This document shows positions 5,605-7,228 of a stretch of DNA of 7,228 bases, one piece after another. The notes beneath the pieces are model-generated. The model was not told the origin of the DNA. It did no database searches and saw only the letters and a program-made list of their open reading frames with translations. The position numbers and the translations under genes are program-made. Within the stretch, counting starts at the first letter, position 1, and every line of letters starts with the position of its first letter. Source of the stretch: Actinomycetales bacterium (GTDB lineage Bacteria; Actinomycetota; Actinomycetes; Actinomycetales; BWSM-131); contig JASBSH010000068.1 in NCBI GenBank assembly GCA_030149025.1, positions 1 through 7,228 of the forward strand, read 5' to 3'.

Positions 5605-6173
5605 GTGACCGACCTGAATCCCGGTGAAGGGCGCGAGGCCAGGTTCGCAGCCGTCTACGACGCCTTGTACGCCGACCTGCTGCGATTCGCCTACCGCAGA
5701 TGCGAGCCGGGGGCTGCGGAGGACGTCGTGGGAGAGGCCTTCCTCGTGGCCTGGCGGCGCTTCGAGAACCTCCCCCGGGATGAAGAAGCCGCACGCGCTT
5801 GGCTCTTCGGCGTCGCCCGCAACGTCATCCTCAACAACCGTCGCGGCGCCGAACGCCGAGAGGCGCTCTGGAGTCCGGCTCGCTGAGGTAGCCACCAAGC
5901 ACACCGAGCCGGCCGACGAGTTCGTGGTACAGCGGATCGACGTCGCCCGCGCCTGGAGCCGTCTTTCCGAAAAACCAGGAAGCGCTTGCGCTGAACGTCC
6001 TCGACGACGTCACCTCAACTCAGGCAGCTGCCGTGCGGGGTTTCTCGCCGGTGGCCTTCCGGCTCCGGCTGAGCCGTGCGCGACGGGCGCTTCGCCTCCA
6101 TCTGGAGCACCTCCCCGAGCAGCCCACTGCAGCCGCCATCGACGAAAGGACCAACGATGAACAGCTTGCGTGA
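5605..6173 (+). pseudogene. ECF-type RNA polymerase sigma factor broken by two frameshifts
   Basis: An ECF sigma factor directs RNA polymerase to a small promoter set. Here it is spread over three frames. Frame A (GTG 5605 to TGA 5886, 93 residues) holds sigma region 2: FAAVYDALYADLLRFAYRR, AEDVVGEAFLVAWRRF (38-53) and ARAWLFGVARNVILNNRR (63-80). Frame B, from about 5870, continues with RLAEVATKHTEPADEFVV and DVARAWSRLSE. Frame C, from about 5976 to TGA 6171-6173, holds region 4: QEALALNVLDDVTS, AAAVRGFSPVAFRLRLSR and ARRALRLHLE. Both breaks behave as one extra base, one in GCTCTGG (5864-5870), the other in the run of five A (5970-5974). Removing two bases gives 567 nt, exactly 189 codons with stop, a normal ECF length. 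It may be a real pseudogene or two sequence errors. The 3' end overlaps the next gene by 17 bp, the usual sigma/anti-sigma coupling. Confidence 0.85.
6144..6150 (+). promoter_or_regulatory. Ribosome binding site fixing the start of the membrane partner gene
   Basis: GAAAGGA lies 6 bases before ATG 6157. It supports that start over the open extension back to 6076, which is the region-4 part of the sigma gene read in the wrong frame. Confidence 0.65.
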
Positions 6174-6954
6174 CCCCATGGCGGCCCTGCGATCCCTCGA
6201 CCCGGCCCCTAGGATGATCGACCCGCGCGGGCACCGAGCACGGACGGACCTCGCACGCATCCTCGCCACCGACCCCGCGCCAACTGGCGACCGCGGACCA
6301 AACAGACGACTCAAAGTGGTGCGGATCGCCGTCGCTGCCACAGCGGCCGTCGCCCTCACCGCAGGTCTCGTGATGCTGCCCTCCCTCACGCGCTCGGACC
6401 AGGCGTACGCCAGGTGGACCGCCAAGCCCACGGCCCTGGGGAAGTCCGAGCAGCCGGGAGTGGCCGATGCCTGCCGTGACTCCCTGCGGGGCGGTGCGGG
6501 CGAGTCGTTCGGCGCAGAGCTCGACTCGGCCACGGCTGCTGTCGCGGAGCGCCGCGGAGCCTGGACCCTGGTCCTGCTCGCCGGACCGGACGGCTTCTCG
6601 GCGGTCTGCATCACCGACGAGTCGAGGCCCCTGTTCCAGAGCAGTGTCGGGTACATCGGCAAGACGCCGGAAGGTGCCAGACCCGACAGCCGCTCCGTCA
6701 CCCCCATCGCGCTCGGGGTCGGCATGGTGAACAGTCGTGAGCTATCGGTCGCGGCAGGCGCGGTCGGTTCGGACGTCACCGCGGTCACGTACGCGAGCGT
6801 CACGTTCGGTCTGGTGCAGGCGACCGTCTCCAACGGCCACTTCGCGTTCTGGCTCCCGGGCGACGAGCTCGACAGCGCGTCCACGAACGGCACACCGGTC
6901 CAGGTCACCTACCGCGACGGCTCGACGGCCACGCTGACGCTCACCTTGCAGTGA
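6157..6954 (+). CDS. Single-pass membrane protein, putative anti-sigma/sensor partner of the ECF sigma factor
   Basis: This is a 265-residue protein with a short cytoplasmic N-terminus (1-53), one membrane helix at about 54-74 (VVRIAVAATAAVALTAGLVML), and a long extracytoplasmic domain (about 78-265). The N-terminus begins MNSLRDPMAALRSLDPAPR, a leucine/proline pattern common in actinomycete proteins coded after ECF sigma factors. It has no His/Cys zinc-anti-sigma motif. The outer part starts AYARWTAKPT and carries two cysteines (C106, C151) that could form a disulfide; the C-terminal third is rich in Thr, Val and Ser and looks beta-stranded. Position (17 bp overlap with the sigma gene) and topology argue for a signal-sensing partner that holds or releases the sigma factor. 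The specific family is not identified, and with the sigma gene broken it may be an orphan. Confidence 0.75.
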   Translation: MNSLRDPMAALRSLDPAPRMIDPRGHRARTDLARILATDPAPTGDRGPNRRLKVVRIAVAATAAVALTAGLVMLPSLTRSDQAYARWTAKPTALGKSEQPGVADACRDSLRGGAGESFGAELDSATAAVAERRGAWTLVLLAGPDGFSAVCITDESRPLFQSSVGYIGKTPEGARPDSRSVTPIALGVGMVNSRELSVAAGAVGSDVTAVTYASVTFGLVQATVSNGHFAFWLPGDELDSASTNGTPVQVTYRDGSTATLTLTLQ

Positions 6955-6972
6955 ACCTGTCGGCATCACCTC

Positions 6973-6978
6973 TAGGCT
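6973..6978 (+). promoter_or_regulatory. -10 box of a probable leaderless promoter for the M20 gene
   Basis: TAGGCT ends 7 bases before ATG 6986, and no Shine-Dalgarno is present in CCCGGCC between them. This is the same layout as at 4750. It implies the peptidase gene can be transcribed separately from the sigma/membrane-protein pair. Confidence 0.5.
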
Positions 6979-6985
6979 CCCGGCC

Positions 6986-7228
6986 ATGTTCGATCCTGGC
7001 GCCGAGGCGACAGCGCTCCTGACCGAGCTCGTCGGCATCGACAGCGTGAACCCCGGGCTCGTCCCTGGCGCAGCGGGCGAGCAGCAGATCGTCGAGCACC
7101 TACGGGCCCGTCTCGAGCGGGCTGGCTTCGCCACGACGGTCGTGCCCGCTCACGGGCACGAGAGTCGACCGAGCCTGGTTGCGGTACCGCCGGGTCGGGA
7201 CGATCGGCCCATCGTCGTCCTCAACGGG
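6986..7228 (+). CDS. M20-family metallopeptidase/deacylase (ArgE/DapE-like), N-terminus only
   Basis: This holds the first 81 residues of a cytoplasmic zinc hydrolase; the gene runs off the right edge. Seen: TALLTELVGIDSVNPGLVPG (9-28), GEQQIVEHLRARLERAGF (31-48) and RPSLVAV, then IVVLNG (76-81), which in this family leads into the zinc-binding H-x-D motif just past the window. The pattern fits the ArgE/DapE/CPG2/ACY1 group, which removes acyl groups or cleaves amide and peptide bonds of amino-acid derivatives. The substrate cannot be told from this part. It starts 31 bp after the membrane-protein stop, with its own likely promoter. Confidence 0.88.
   Translation, partial: MFDPGAEATALLTELVGIDSVNPGLVPGAAGEQQIVEHLRARLERAGFATTVVPAHGHESRPSLVAVPPGRDDRPIVVLNG

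Noticed and set aside
5386..5904. Minus-strand open frame of 172 codons covering the gap before the sigma gene
   Set aside because: No family motif, and it overlaps well-conserved sigma region 2 on the other strand; judged a shadow frame.
1..7228. CRISPR array, tRNA/rRNA gene, insertion sequence or prophage
   Set aside because: No regularly spaced repeats, no tRNA-like cloverleaf or rRNA segment, no transposase or integrase motif, and no terminal inverted repeats were seen.

Overview
The window is high-GC DNA (roughly two thirds G+C by eye) with strong G/C bias at third codon positions, GTG and TTG starts, overlapping stop/start codons and TAGGCT-type -10 boxes a few bases before ATG. Together these point to an actinomycete (Actinomycetota). 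The genus cannot be named from the sequence alone.

Left part (1-4545): a tricarboxylate uptake locus. A sensor histidine kinase of the CitA/DcuS type is read leftwards and is cut by the window edge; its periplasmic-type sensor domain keeps the R-x-x-H and R-x-K residues that bind citrate in CitA. A roughly 140 bp divergent control region follows, holding 9-bp tandem repeats and a short 5'-leader hairpin. Then a tightly coupled rightward operon encodes a complete tripartite tricarboxylate transporter, tctC (lipoprotein binding protein), tctB (small membrane subunit) and tctA (large membrane subunit), plus a single-domain universal stress protein. All junctions overlap. A strong perfect hairpin sits at the tctC/tctB junction, inside the first codons of tctB, and the operon ends in a clear GC-rich terminator hairpin (4518-4545). 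The likely logic is that the kinase senses an external tri- or dicarboxylate and its response regulator (expected beyond the left edge) switches on the divergent transporter. This matches the known CitAB control of tctCBA in Corynebacterium glutamicum.

Middle part (4546-5411): about 200 bp of unassigned DNA with minor repeats, then a two-gene toxin-antitoxin module. It has a small antitoxin of unrecognised DNA-binding type, probably translated from a leaderless mRNA, followed 2 bp later by a VapC-type PIN-domain ribonuclease toxin. A 193-bp gap (5412-5604) shows no feature I can support.

Right part (5605-7228): an ECF sigma factor gene broken by two single-base insertions, so that region 2 and region 4 lie in different frames. 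It overlaps a gene for a single-pass membrane protein that is probably its anti-sigma or sensor partner. The window ends in the N-terminus of an M20-family metallopeptidase/deacylase, probably also leaderless.

I do not see a clearly undescribed system. The most notable items are the tctC/tctB junction hairpin, the double frameshift in the sigma factor, the repeats in the divergent control region, and the stress protein built into the transporter operon.
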